Source: Pirellulaceae bacterium
GTDB taxonomy: Bacteria > Planctomycetota > Planctomycetia > Pirellulales > Pirellulaceae
Assembly (NCBI GenBank): GCA_029243025.1
Contig: JAQWSU010000051.1
Coordinates: 1 to 64,000, forward strand
Length of the DNA: 64,000 nucleotides
Reading direction: 5' to 3'
Shown here: positions 1 to 8,665 of the stretch, one piece after another
Layout: each line of letters starts with the position of its first letter
Position numbering within the stretch: position 1 is the first letter of the stretch
Position numbers and translations under genes: made by a program
Notes under the pieces: model-generated
Told to the model about the DNA's origin: nothing
Databases searched by the model: none
What the model saw: only the letters and a program-made list of their open reading frames with translations

Positions 1-121
1 AGGTAAGCCCAGTGAAGGTAAGCCCAGTGAAGGTAAGCCCAGTGAAGGTAAGCCCAGTGAAGGTAAGCCCAGTGAAGGTAAGCCCAGTGAAGGTAAGCCC
101 AGTGAAGGTAAGCCCAGTGAA
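1..121. repeat. 15-bp minisatellite, 8 copies visible
   Basis: Eight perfect head-to-tail copies of a 15-bp unit (aggtaagcccagtga) run from base 1 to about 121. They may continue to the left. The unit is a multiple of three and encodes GKPSE in the frame of the downstream gene, so copy-number change would keep the frame. The copies are identical at the DNA level, which points to recent expansion rather than old protein repeats. Confidence 0.95.
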
Positions 122-730
122 GAGTCCGCCGATTCTTCCGAGAGCAATCCAGCGGAATCGGATGCCAGTGGCCGAAGTGATTCTCAGGATGGGGCGTCTT
201 CGGCGGAAGCGACTGGAACGAATGAGGGCTCGAATCCGCAGGCAGAGAGTTCTCAGGACAATCCTCAATCGCGAACCGGCGGACGGCCGGGTGACGGAAC
301 AGGGACCGCGGATGGCACGGTTGAGGGCGAACCTGGCGAAGACGAGGCAAATCTGGATTACTCACGAAAAGCAACCGATCTGGCTTTGGATCATCTCAAG
401 GATCAGCTGGATAACCGCGATTTACTGGATGAACTTGGCTGGACTTCCGATGATGCACGTCGCTTTCTTGACCGCTGGCAACAAATGAAGCGAGACGCGC
501 GGCAGCAAGGGGCTCGAGGCCAGCAGGCCCAGCAAGCGTTGGAGGATCAGCTACGTGGCCTCGGACTGCGTCCTCAAGCGGCTCAGACGCGGTCGATCCG
601 ACGAAGCCAGGGTACGACTCAGTTGAGAGACGACGGAGCCCGTTCGGCACCCCCCTCGCAATATCGAGATCACTACCGAGCTTTCCTGCGGGGAATGAAT
701 CGGGATCGTAAGTCGGACTCGGAGCGTTAG
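2..730 (+). CDS. C-terminal part of an unidentified repeat-containing protein (5' truncated by window edge)
   Basis: The reading frame is open from base 2 and ends at 730, so the gene starts outside the window. The visible 242 residues begin with eight GKPSE pentapeptides, followed by a low-complexity acidic Ser/Glu/Asp/Gly-rich linker to about residue 115. A conserved-looking charged helical tail then starts near LDYSRKATDLALDHLKDQLD and ends in a motif resembling YRDHYRAFLRGMNRD. I do not recognise a named domain. The tail recalls the C-termini of large planctomycete membrane-associated hypothetical proteins, but that is memory, not a match. The overlapping KVSPV frame over the repeat is a shadow: it is not continuous with the tail. 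Confidence 0.75.
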   Translation, partial: GKPSEGKPSEGKPSEGKPSEGKPSEGKPSEGKPSEGKPSEESADSSESNPAESDASGRSDSQDGASSAEATGTNEGSNPQAESSQDNPQSRTGGRPGDGTGTADGTVEGEPGEDEANLDYSRKATDLALDHLKDQLDNRDLLDELGWTSDDARRFLDRWQQMKRDARQQGARGQQAQQALEDQLRGLGLRPQAAQTRSIRRSQGTTQLRDDGARSAPPSQYRDHYRAFLRGMNRDRKSDSER

Positions 731-800
731 TGGTCGGTATCTGACTTCGGTTCTAGCTGCCCGCTTGGTGATCTCTCGCCGGAAGGCTTACAATACGCGA

Positions 801-2423
801 ATGTCTAGTCTACCTCGATATCTTGTGGCTTTTCACCCGAAGAGTGTGCCCCATTACTTTACCGATGTGTTGATCATTGGTGGAGGGTTGGCTGGCTTGC
901 GGGCTTCGATCGAAATCCCATCAGATCAGTCGGTTGTGGTCGCGACCAAAGATAATCTGCATGAATCGAGTAGTAATTACGCCCAAGGCGGTATTGCCGG
1001 CGTTTGGGATCCCGATGATCGATTTGAGGATCACATTGCCGACACCCTCGATGCGGGAGGCAATCTTTGCAATCGACAAATCGTGGAAATGGTAATTCGT
1101 GAAGCGCCCGACCGAATTCAGGAACTCATTGATTGGGGTACCCAATTTGATCAGGATGCGGGTGAGTTGCTTTTGGGCCGAGAAGGTGGGCACAGTCGGC
1201 ATCGGATCTTGCACGCTCTTGGCGATTCCACGGGAAAGGAAATTATGCGGGCCGTTGTGCATTGGACCCAGCGATTTCCGAATGTTCAGCTATGGAAAAA
1301 CGCCTTTACCATCGATCTGCTTGTCGAGGAGGGCCGTTGTCGAGGTGCACTGATTTGGAATCCTCACCACGGAAAAATGATGGTTTGGGCGAAACAGACA
1401 ATCCTGTGTACCGGTGGAGCGGGGCAGGTTTATCGAGAGTCGACCAACCCGGTCGTGGCCACTGGCGACGGAATTGCTGTCGCCTATCGCGCAGGGGCTG
1501 AAATTCGCGACATGGAATTCATGCAATTTCATCCAACGGTGCTTTACATCGCGGGCAGCAGTCGCAGTCTGATTACTGAGGCGATGCGTGGCGAGGGTGC
1601 TCACTTGGTTGATGCTACCGGTGATCGATTTATGGCGAATTATGACGCCAGGGGCGAGTTGGCTCCTCGCGATGTGGTATCGCAAGCTATTGTGTCGCAA
1701 ATGGATAAGACGAAGCACCCGTGTGTCTACCTGGATGTGAGTCACCTGGAATCGGAACGAATTCGCGAGCGTTTTCCTGGCATTACGAAAAGCTGCACGA
1801 AGTTTGGTATCGACATCACGAAGGATCGCATTCCCGTGCGACCTGGAGCCCATTACATGATTGGTGGGGTCTCGGTTGACGGGTCGGGGCAGACGAGCGT
1901 CCCGGGGTTATGGGCCGCGGGTGAAGTCACATCGAGCGGACTGCATGGTGCCAATCGTCTCGCGTCCAATAGTTTACTTGAGGGGTTGGTTTATGGGGCC
2001 CATGCCGGACGGGGTGCCTCGTTGGCAGCCCGGGAGGTCGTTGACGACTTCCAAGCTCCACCCCTTTCCTCTCCCGCTGTCGTTCCTGCGGGGGAATCTT
2101 TGGATTTGGGCGACATTCGCAATTCGCTCAAGAGCATGATGTGGCGGTCCGCCGGGGTTCGAAGGGACCAAGCATCACTCGCCACTGCCGGCTCGATGAT
2201 CGAAAATTGGTGCCAATATGTGCTTTCTCAGCAGTTTTTTGATCCGACTGGCTGGGAATTACAAAATATGTTGGAGGTGTCTCGGTTGATGATTCGGGCG
2301 GCTGCAAAGCGGGAAGAGTCTCGTGGTGTGCATCTTCGCACCGATTTTCCGAACGTTGACGATGATCGGTGGCGGCGACATTTGATTTGGCAACGCACCG
2401 ATTGCGAGTCGAAGCCGGCTTGA
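801..2423 (+). CDS. nadB: L-aspartate oxidase
   Basis: FAD enzyme that oxidises L-aspartate to iminoaspartate, the first step of de novo NAD synthesis, in the cytoplasm. The 540-residue length is normal for NadB. Seen: the N-terminal Rossmann motif VLIIGGGLAGLRA, the SSNYAQGGIAG segment, GGHSRHRILHALGDSTG, EFMQFHPTVLY with the catalytic ELAPRDVVSQAI Arg, and the C-terminal flavin motif GLHGANRLASNSLLEGLVYG. Start: ATG at 801 gives MSSLPRYLVAF; TTG 765 and GTG 768 are in frame upstream, but 801 has a GGAAGG 15 bases before it and fits the family length. No nadA or nadC lies nearby in the window. Confidence 0.95.
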   Translation: MSSLPRYLVAFHPKSVPHYFTDVLIIGGGLAGLRASIEIPSDQSVVVATKDNLHESSSNYAQGGIAGVWDPDDRFEDHIADTLDAGGNLCNRQIVEMVIREAPDRIQELIDWGTQFDQDAGELLLGREGGHSRHRILHALGDSTGKEIMRAVVHWTQRFPNVQLWKNAFTIDLLVEEGRCRGALIWNPHHGKMMVWAKQTILCTGGAGQVYRESTNPVVATGDGIAVAYRAGAEIRDMEFMQFHPTVLYIAGSSRSLITEAMRGEGAHLVDATGDRFMANYDARGELAPRDVVSQAIVSQMDKTKHPCVYLDVSHLESERIRERFPGITKSCTKFGIDITKDRIPVRPGAHYMIGGVSVDGSGQTSVPGLWAAGEVTSSGLHGANRLASNSLLEGLVYGAHAGRGASLAAREVVDDFQAPPLSSPAVVPAGESLDLGDIRNSLKSMMWRSAGVRRDQASLATAGSMIENWCQYVLSQQFFDPTGWELQNMLEVSRLMIRAAAKREESRGVHLRTDFPNVDDDRWRRHLIWQRTDCESKPA

Positions 2424-2640
2424 CGGCGACAAATGGTTAGGTATTTTTCCTTCATCGAACTTGTGCCACCGGTATCGCGTAACTTAGATTACGGCTTCGA
2501 AAGCGAAGGCACAGCGGCAGGCACCATTCGCATTTGCGATTCTGAGGTCAGTTTAGCCGGTGGGGTTGAAGCTTTTTTTTGCGGAACTTCATTCGGTCCC
2601 ACCAGACTGACATTCACGGTGACGTGTTTGCCGCCAAAAA

Positions 2641-2664
2641 CTCAGAGACGGGTCGGTCTCTGAG
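2641..2664. other. Perfect 9-bp hairpin upstream of the ABC ATPase gene
   Basis: CTCAGAGAC and GTCTCTGAG are exact inverted repeats around a 6-base loop. On the plus strand no T-run follows. On the minus strand the stem is followed by five T residues, the form of an intrinsic terminator, but no minus-strand gene enters from the right. It sits 45 bases before the ATPase ATG, so a 5'-UTR structure or an operator are alternatives. The rest of 2424-2709 shows nothing else. Confidence 0.5.
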
Positions 2665-2709
2665 AAATCCATCACCTTGATCGAATTCTACCGACAATTG
2701 GGGTTATCG

Positions 2710-3453
2710 ATGAGTGACAACAGCAACTCAGTTCCGATGATTGAGGCCCAAGGGCTCTCCAAGTTCTACGGCGATTTTGCCGCCTGTCGGGACGTAAGTT
2801 TTGAAGTGAAACAAGGAGAAATTGTTGCTTTTCTCGGGCCAAACGGCGCTGGGAAGAGCACCGCGATGAAGCTGCTGACGGGATATTTATCACCTTCGGC
2901 GGGCATTGCACGAATTGCCGGTCACGACATGGCAAATGATCGACTCGCCGGTTCGACCCGTTTAGGCTACCTGCCTGAAAATGGGCCACTGTATCCTGAT
3001 ATGACGCCTGCCGGCTTATTAGATTTTTTCGCCGATGCGCGGGGGCTCAGCCAGTCTGAGAAACGATCTCGGACTGAAGCGGTAGCTGATATTTGCGCTC
3101 TCTCGACCGTGTTTCACAAACCGATCAGTAAGTTATCGAAGGGCTATCGACAACGTGTTGGAATGGCTCAAGCTTTGTTGCACGAGCCAGAAGTCCTGAT
3201 TATGGACGAACCGACTGCTGGGCTTGACCCCAACCAAATTCATGAAGTGCGTCGTACGATGCAGCGTTTGGGAGCCGCTCGGACCATCTTGCTCTCTACC
3301 CATATCCTCCAAGAAGTTGAGGCGATGGCCAGTCGCGTGATTGTGATCAATGAAGGTCGCATCGTGGCTGACGGGCCGATCAGCCAGTTTACGGAGGGTG
3401 GCAAGAGTTTGGGTGACGAGTTCCAGCGACTTACGGCGGGAACTGCGACCTAG
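2710..3453 (+). CDS. ABC transporter ATP-binding subunit, GldA type
   Basis: Cytoplasmic ATPase of an ABC-2 exporter or gliding-type complex, 247 residues. Seen: Walker A GPNGAGKST, signature LSKGYRQRV, Walker B VLIMDEPTAGLDP, and the switch His in LLSTHILQEVE. The D-loop wording (LDPNQI) and overall length match the GldA/NatA group. Start: ATG at 2710 (MSDNSNSVPMIEAQ); a TTG at 2677 and an ATG at 2737 are possible. It is followed after 82 bases by its probable membrane partner and then by a DUF4340 protein. The substrate cannot be read from the sequence. Confidence 0.92.
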   Translation: MSDNSNSVPMIEAQGLSKFYGDFAACRDVSFEVKQGEIVAFLGPNGAGKSTAMKLLTGYLSPSAGIARIAGHDMANDRLAGSTRLGYLPENGPLYPDMTPAGLLDFFADARGLSQSEKRSRTEAVADICALSTVFHKPISKLSKGYRQRVGMAQALLHEPEVLIMDEPTAGLDPNQIHEVRRTMQRLGAARTILLSTHILQEVEAMASRVIVINEGRIVADGPISQFTEGGKSLGDEFQRLTAGTAT

Positions 3454-3535
3454 CAACCTTACGTTTCCTCACTAGATCAGTTGGTTCATTCGTGAATCAT
3501 AAAAACGCAGAAGAATAGACAAAGAGTAACGAGTC

Positions 3536-6424
3536 ATGGGCATTACGCTTCCGATTTTATTGCTTTTGGTAATTGACCTGGTTTTTGTTCTGATCGGGTT
3601 CGGCTTATTAAAGTTGTTGTCGAAATACAAGCATGCGGCCCACGCCGTCATGAAACGTAATTTCGTCGGCTATTTCAGTAATCCAACGGGCTATTTGTTC
3701 ATTCTGTTGTTTGTCGGATTGTGCTCGGCAAGTGCGTTTTATCCGCACGACTTTTTTAACGACAATCTGGCCACGCTACATCAATTGAATCTTTGGTTCC
3801 CCTGGATCATGCTTGTTTACATACCCACCATCACGATGGGAATCTGGTCGGAAGAACGTCGGCAAGGCACAGATGAACTTCTGTTGACGGTGCCAGCGGA
3901 TGATTGGGATATCGTTCTCGGCAAATACTTGTCGGCAGCGGCAATCTTTACCGTTTCGCTGCTGTTTTCTCAGGTTGCCAATTTCATGGTGATGGCCAGC
4001 TTATCGCTTGGTGAGCTTGACCTGGGTCTATTTGTGACCACCTATTTGGGTTACTGGTTGATTGGCCTCGCGATGATTTCGATCGGGATGGTCGGGTCGT
4101 TCCTCACCAAGAATCAGACGATCGGTTTCATCCTTGGTGCTGTGTTCAACTTGCCGCTGGTCATTTCAGCTCACGCTGATGCAATTTTTTCCAGCGATTT
4201 CGCTCAACAGATTTCGCGTTTGAGTTACGCGGATCAATTCTTCGATTTTGGACGCGGCGTGGTCAGCCTACGAGCAATTGTTTTCTTTATTCTGGTCATC
4301 TCAATCGGCCTATATCTGAGCGTCGTGCTTGTCGGTCGAAGACATTGGCTGGGTGGCAAAGATGGCGATTCGATGTTGGGACATTACGTGGTGCGTGTTG
4401 TCGCTTTAATGATTTTCGCCTTCAGTCTGACTTTCTTCTTCTTCAACAACGATCGTGTACGGTTCGATGGATCGAGCCAGCAAGTCAGCTCGCTCTCATC
4501 CGACACCAAAACGCTGCTTGGCAGTCTGAATGAGAGTGGTGATCAGACGATTTTGATAGAGGCATTCATCAGTAAAAAGATTCCGGAAGACTACGCCAAA
4601 ACAAAACTCGATTTGATTTCGAAGCTTAACGAGTTCAAGGCGCGAGCTGGCAACGGAGTTGTCGTGAAAATTTATGACAATTTGGAGCCCTCCAGTGATG
4701 AAGCGATTCGTGCAGAAGAACAATATGGAATTTTGCCAGCTACGGTCTTGATTCGCGAACGAGGTGCGATGCGTCAAGAGGATATTTATTTGGGGGCGGC
4801 TTTTTCACGCGGTTTGGAGAAGGTGGTTGTGCCTTTCTTTGATCAAGGTATTCCCGTCGAATATGAATTGATTCGTTCGATGGCGATTGTTGCCGATCCG
4901 GTTCGCAAGAAACTGGGAGTCGTCACCACAGGGGCACAACTGTTCGGAGGGTTTGACATGCAAAGCATGCGGCAGAATCCCAAACAGTTGATCATTGAAG
5001 AATTAGAGAAACAGTACGAAGTTGTGCAGATTGACCCCACAAATCCAATTCAAGAGAAGTTGGATGTGATGTTAGCCGTGCAACCGTCCTCGTTGAATCC
5101 GCAGCAGATGGACAATTTTGTGGCGGCGGTGGGCAGTGGAATCCCCACCGCGATTTTCGAAGATCCCATGCCGGTGATGATGTCGGCCGTCGGAACAAGC
5201 CAACCCAATCCACCCCGCGGTGGGATGATGGGAATGGGCGGGCAACCAGGTGCGCCCAAAGGAGAAATGAGCAAGTTATGGGATCTGCTGGGTATCGGAA
5301 TCACCGGTAAGCCTGGTCCAGGTGGACAGTTACAAGCCGAAGTCGTTTGGCAAAAATATAATCCTTACAAGAAAACTCGGGGCATGCGGCAAATTACTGA
5401 TGAATGGGTATTCGCAGCGAGTGACGCCCCCGGCGCTGAGGAGCCGCTCAACACCGAGAGTCCGGTAACTTCCGAACTGGAGCAAATCTTGATGCTTTAT
5501 CCCGGAGGTATTCGGGAAACGTCGGTGGACGAGATCGAGTTTACACCGCTCGTTAAAACCGGTACCGATGTTGGTTCGATCGGTTTTCAGCAATATTCGA
5601 TGATTCGTGATCCGCGACAACTGGAGTTCTTACGTTCCAGCAACCGTACGGATCAGCCCTTTGTGCTGGCAGCACAGATTCGCTCGAAGAATTTGAGCGA
5701 AGCATCAGACTCTGCGGACCAATCCGAGCAGGGTGAAACGGAAAAACCAGCGACGGTCAACGTGATTTATGTCAGTGACATTGACCTGATGCATTCTGAG
5801 TTCCTCCGAGTCCGAGCGCAGCCCAACATGGGTGACATCAGTTGGCAATTTGATAACGTGATCTTCGTCTTGAATATTGTTGATGCCTTAGCGAGTGATG
5901 AGCGTTTCATTGACATTCGTAAACGCCAGACGCGACACAGTACGCTGAAACTTGTCGAGCAAAAAACAGCTGAACGTCGACGAGAGGCGGACGATGAGAT
6001 CGACAAATTCAGTGATGAATTTGAAGTGGCTGAGGAAAATGCTCGCGCCAACCAGGAACAGGCGTTGCGAGATTTGCAGTCAAAAGTTGCTGAACTGCAA
6101 AAGAAAGCTCAAACGGCCGGTGGCGAAGTGAACAGTCGTGAAATGCAGCGGGCATTGCAGGCGGCAGTTCAACGCGTTGCCATGACCGAGTCGGTCGAGC
6201 AGCGTCGATTGGAAACTCTTGTCGAACAGTTAACTCGCGATCGTGATAAAAAGTTGAGGACGATTGAGCGATCTATGGATATGGAGATACAACAGGTGCA
6301 GAATCGTTACAAGGCGATGGCGCTACTGTTGCCCATGTTGCCTCCACTGATTATCGGTCTAGTCGTTTACATGAGACGTCGGCGGCTGGAACGTGAAGGA
6401 ATTACGTCGGAACGTCGGAAATAA
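3536..6424 (+). CDS. ABC-2 permease fused to a GldG-type auxiliary domain
   Basis: A 962-residue membrane protein joining two functions that are separate in gliding bacteria (GldF and GldG). Residues 1-270 hold an N-terminal hydrophobic helix and about six further membrane segments, with the ABC-2 motif GIWSEERRQGTDELLL near 102-117. Another membrane segment lies near 285-303. The remainder to about 800 is an extracytoplasmic GldG/ABC_transp_aux-like region with a Met/Gly/Pro-rich loop near residues 555-585. A long charged coiled coil (about 805-920) precedes a final membrane helix and an Arg-rich tail. The family assignment is confident; the role (export, gliding or envelope stability) is not. 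It lies between the ATPase and the DUF4340 gene, probably one operon. Confidence 0.88.
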   Translation: MGITLPILLLLVIDLVFVLIGFGLLKLLSKYKHAAHAVMKRNFVGYFSNPTGYLFILLFVGLCSASAFYPHDFFNDNLATLHQLNLWFPWIMLVYIPTITMGIWSEERRQGTDELLLTVPADDWDIVLGKYLSAAAIFTVSLLFSQVANFMVMASLSLGELDLGLFVTTYLGYWLIGLAMISIGMVGSFLTKNQTIGFILGAVFNLPLVISAHADAIFSSDFAQQISRLSYADQFFDFGRGVVSLRAIVFFILVISIGLYLSVVLVGRRHWLGGKDGDSMLGHYVVRVVALMIFAFSLTFFFFNNDRVRFDGSSQQVSSLSSDTKTLLGSLNESGDQTILIEAFISKKIPEDYAKTKLDLISKLNEFKARAGNGVVVKIYDNLEPSSDEAIRAEEQYGILPATVLIRERGAMRQEDIYLGAAFSRGLEKVVVPFFDQGIPVEYELIRSMAIVADPVRKKLGVVTTGAQLFGGFDMQSMRQNPKQLIIEELEKQYEVVQIDPTNPIQEKLDVMLAVQPSSLNPQQMDNFVAAVGSGIPTAIFEDPMPVMMSAVGTSQPNPPRGGMMGMGGQPGAPKGEMSKLWDLLGIGITGKPGPGGQLQAEVVWQKYNPYKKTRGMRQITDEWVFAASDAPGAEEPLNTESPVTSELEQILMLYPGGIRETSVDEIEFTPLVKTGTDVGSIGFQQYSMIRDPRQLEFLRSSNRTDQPFVLAAQIRSKNLSEASDSADQSEQGETEKPATVNVIYVSDIDLMHSEFLRVRAQPNMGDISWQFDNVIFVLNIVDALASDERFIDIRKRQTRHSTLKLVEQKTAERRREADDEIDKFSDEFEVAEENARANQEQALRDLQSKVAELQKKAQTAGGEVNSREMQRALQAAVQRVAMTESVEQRRLETLVEQLTRDRDKKLRTIERSMDMEIQQVQNRYKAMALLLPMLPPLIIGLVVYMRRRRLEREGITSERRK

Positions 6425-6506
6425 GGTGGCTCATTCGACGTCTCTTGTAGAGAGAATACAAAAGATAAACGCCTTTGCGTTGAAATAAATAAGAGGAGTT
6501 TTCATC

Positions 6507-8306
6507 ATGTCTCAAATGACTAAGACCTTGGTGTTCGCTGGACTGGCAATCGTTGCTGCCGGGTTGGCCTTTGCGACGCGCACTGGACCGGTTGGTATCG
6601 ATCAGCCCGAGCAAATTGGGAAACCACTTTTCGACGACTTCGAAGACCCGTTGGCTGCAAACAGCATGAAGATCGTGCGCTTTGATGAAGATCTTTCCAA
6701 ACTGAGCGAAATCGAAATCAAAGAAATTGATGGCATTTGGACGCTGCCCTCACACGCTGGATATCCGGCCGATGCCGAAAATAAGATTCGCGACGCAGCG
6801 ACCCCCTTTGTCGATATGAAAATTATCGACGTTGTCACCGACAAAGATGGCGAGCACGCTACCTATGGTGTGCTGGAACCGGGTGCTGACAAATTGGCGG
6901 TCGGTGATCAAGGAGTGGGAACCCTGGTGAATATCAAAGACGAGTCCGGGAAAAACCTCGTTGATTTGGTGATCGGTAAAGAGTATCAGGAAGGCCAACA
7001 TTACGTTCGGCCCGTGAAGCATTCGCGGGTCTATCTCGCCGCTGTTGATCCCTCGACATTACCGGTTCGGTTCGACGATTGGATCGAGAAAGATCTGCTG
7101 AATGTGAGTGCCTTTGATATCTCAGGCATGACCTTGAAAGATTACTCCTTTGACGTTGCACAAACCCTGAGAGGGCCAATCACGCAATTCGATCGAAGGT
7201 TTGAGATGCAAGTCTCTGACGAAAATGGTCAGTGGAAGCTCGATAGTCTACTCGAAGCGCGAAATGATAACTTGGTGCCAGTCGAACTGACCGAAGGACA
7301 GCAACTCAATCAAGAACGTCTCAACGCCATGAAGGATGCTCTCGATAATCTAGAAATTGTCGATGTGGCACGTAAGCCAGCTGGGTTAGGGGAAGATCTG
7401 AAAGCCGATAAGGGCTTCTTCAACAATCAGTCCGGTGTTGATTCACTCATTGAAAAAGGCGTTTACCCGGTGCAATTGGATGGTAGCGTCGAATTGTTGT
7501 CGACCGACGGTGAAGTTCTTGTCGATACGAAAGAAGGCGTCCAGTATGTTCTGCGTTTCGGCGGAGCGGCGGGAGTCGACACCGAATCAAATGATGCCGG
7601 ATTAAATCGCTATTTGCTTGTGTCCGCGCGGGTTAACGAAAACCATTTTCCGGAACCCGATTTGGAAACTCTGCCGTCCGAGGTGCCAGCGCTGCCTGAA
7701 ACACAGAGTGCGATTGAAGGTTCCGATGAAGTTGAGGTTGAATTGGAGATCGATGAGACCGAGGGGGATACGCCTCCGGAAACGCCCGAGGAGAACACGG
7801 TTCTCGACGATGAAGTTGAGGCGGTAACTACGAATCCCGAAGGCGAACTTGAAGCGGCTGATGACTCCGCAGTCGAATCAGAGGCGACCAACGACGAGGC
7901 GACCAACGACGAGGCGGGAGACACCTGTCAGGAGGAGCCCGATGAATCCGCTGACGCCACTTCAGAGGCAACAGCAGAAGGGGAGGAGGGTACTGCAGAA
8001 GAGCAGCTACAGGCCGAGCAGGAACGCATCGAAAAAGCGAATCAACGGATGATTGACGAGCGAAATGACCGCATCAAGGCGGCAGAGGGAAAAGTCCGTG
8101 AGCTGAATTATCGTTTTGCCGATTGGTATTACGTGATCTCTGAAGACGTTTATAAGAAGATCCATCTCAGCTTGTCGGAGATCGTTCAAGAATCTGATGC
8201 CGCAAATCAAGCTGGTGGTCCAGGCGCTGGTGGCATCGATGCGTTGCGGAGTCTACAGGGAGGCGGTTTGCAACTTCCACCTGGCTTGCAGCCTCCCGGT
8301 AACTAG
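6507..8306 (+). CDS. DUF4340 domain protein, membrane-anchored
   Basis: 599 residues. An N-terminal signal/anchor helix (TLVFAGLAIVAAGLAFA, about 7-23) is followed by repeated beta-rich DUF4340-type segments (for example WTLPSHAGYPADAENKIRDA and VYLAAVDPSTLPVRFDDWIEK). Residues about 390-500 are a very acidic low-complexity linker containing a duplicated EATND. A short coiled coil and a Gly/Pro/Leu-rich tail close the protein. A strong AAGAGGAG ribosome-binding site stands 12 bases before the ATG. DUF4340 proteins commonly follow GldG-like genes, so it is probably the third component of this ABC complex. Molecular function is unknown. Confidence 0.85.
   Translation: MSQMTKTLVFAGLAIVAAGLAFATRTGPVGIDQPEQIGKPLFDDFEDPLAANSMKIVRFDEDLSKLSEIEIKEIDGIWTLPSHAGYPADAENKIRDAATPFVDMKIIDVVTDKDGEHATYGVLEPGADKLAVGDQGVGTLVNIKDESGKNLVDLVIGKEYQEGQHYVRPVKHSRVYLAAVDPSTLPVRFDDWIEKDLLNVSAFDISGMTLKDYSFDVAQTLRGPITQFDRRFEMQVSDENGQWKLDSLLEARNDNLVPVELTEGQQLNQERLNAMKDALDNLEIVDVARKPAGLGEDLKADKGFFNNQSGVDSLIEKGVYPVQLDGSVELLSTDGEVLVDTKEGVQYVLRFGGAAGVDTESNDAGLNRYLLVSARVNENHFPEPDLETLPSEVPALPETQSAIEGSDEVEVELEIDETEGDTPPETPEENTVLDDEVEAVTTNPEGELEAADDSAVESEATNDEATNDEAGDTCQEEPDESADATSEATAEGEEGTAEEQLQAEQERIEKANQRMIDERNDRIKAAEGKVRELNYRFADWYYVISEDVYKKIHLSLSEIVQESDAANQAGGPGAGGIDALRSLQGGGLQLPPGLQPPGN
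7881..7916. repeat. 15-bp tandem duplication inside the DUF4340 gene
   Basis: Two perfect copies of gaggcgaccaacgac plus a partial third lie in the acidic linker and encode EATND repeats. The unit keeps the frame. Confidence 0.9.
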
Positions 8307-8341
8307 ATTGGTTTTCGTCTGGGATTCAACGTGTACCCAGC

Positions 8342-8665
8342 CTACGTCGGTTGAGTTCCGCTGCCCAACTCGCGGAGGAACTCGAGCGTAAAGATGCCCG
8401 TGTCGTGACCGTCGCTAAAGGCGATGGCATACGCATAGTTTCCGACGGGACGCATGCCTTGAATTCGTAAGGGCTGCGCCTCCTCGACGGTCAGCACCGG
8501 AAGCAATTCTGCCGGTGTGTCGATAGCTCGCTTTTCGCGACAAGACGCACAGGGGCACGCATCGCGGAGGCTTCGTACGCTAAAGATATGTTCGCAACCA
8601 TCACTCCAGCTGATTTTGAGCGATTCTTGGTCAATAAGTGTTAGATCGGTTGGGTGGTAATTCAT
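8342..8665 (-). CDS. DUF971 (GBBH-like N-terminal domain) protein
   Basis: 107-residue protein with the DUF971 pattern: a core near the N-terminus (ISWSDGCEHIFSVRSLRDAC), a Cys cluster CPCASC, and a C-terminal half with YAYAIAFSDGHDTGIFTLEFLREL. This fold occurs at the N-terminus of gamma-butyrobetaine hydroxylases, where it binds zinc, and fused to ApbC/Mrp-type Fe-S carriers, so metal or Fe-S handling is plausible but unproved. Its ATG overlaps the stop of the PaaK-like gene as ATGA, so the two are probably translationally coupled. It converges on the DUF4340 gene with a 35-base gap. Confidence 0.85.
   Translation of the reverse strand: MNYHPTDLTLIDQESLKISWSDGCEHIFSVRSLRDACPCASCREKRAIDTPAELLPVLTVEEAQPLRIQGMRPVGNYAYAIAFSDGHDTGIFTLEFLRELGSGTQPT

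Noticed and set aside
12-488. Open frame reading KVSPV repeats at the left end
   Set aside because: It is another frame of the 15-bp repeat. The frame encoding GKPSE is the one continuous with the charged C-terminal tail to 730.
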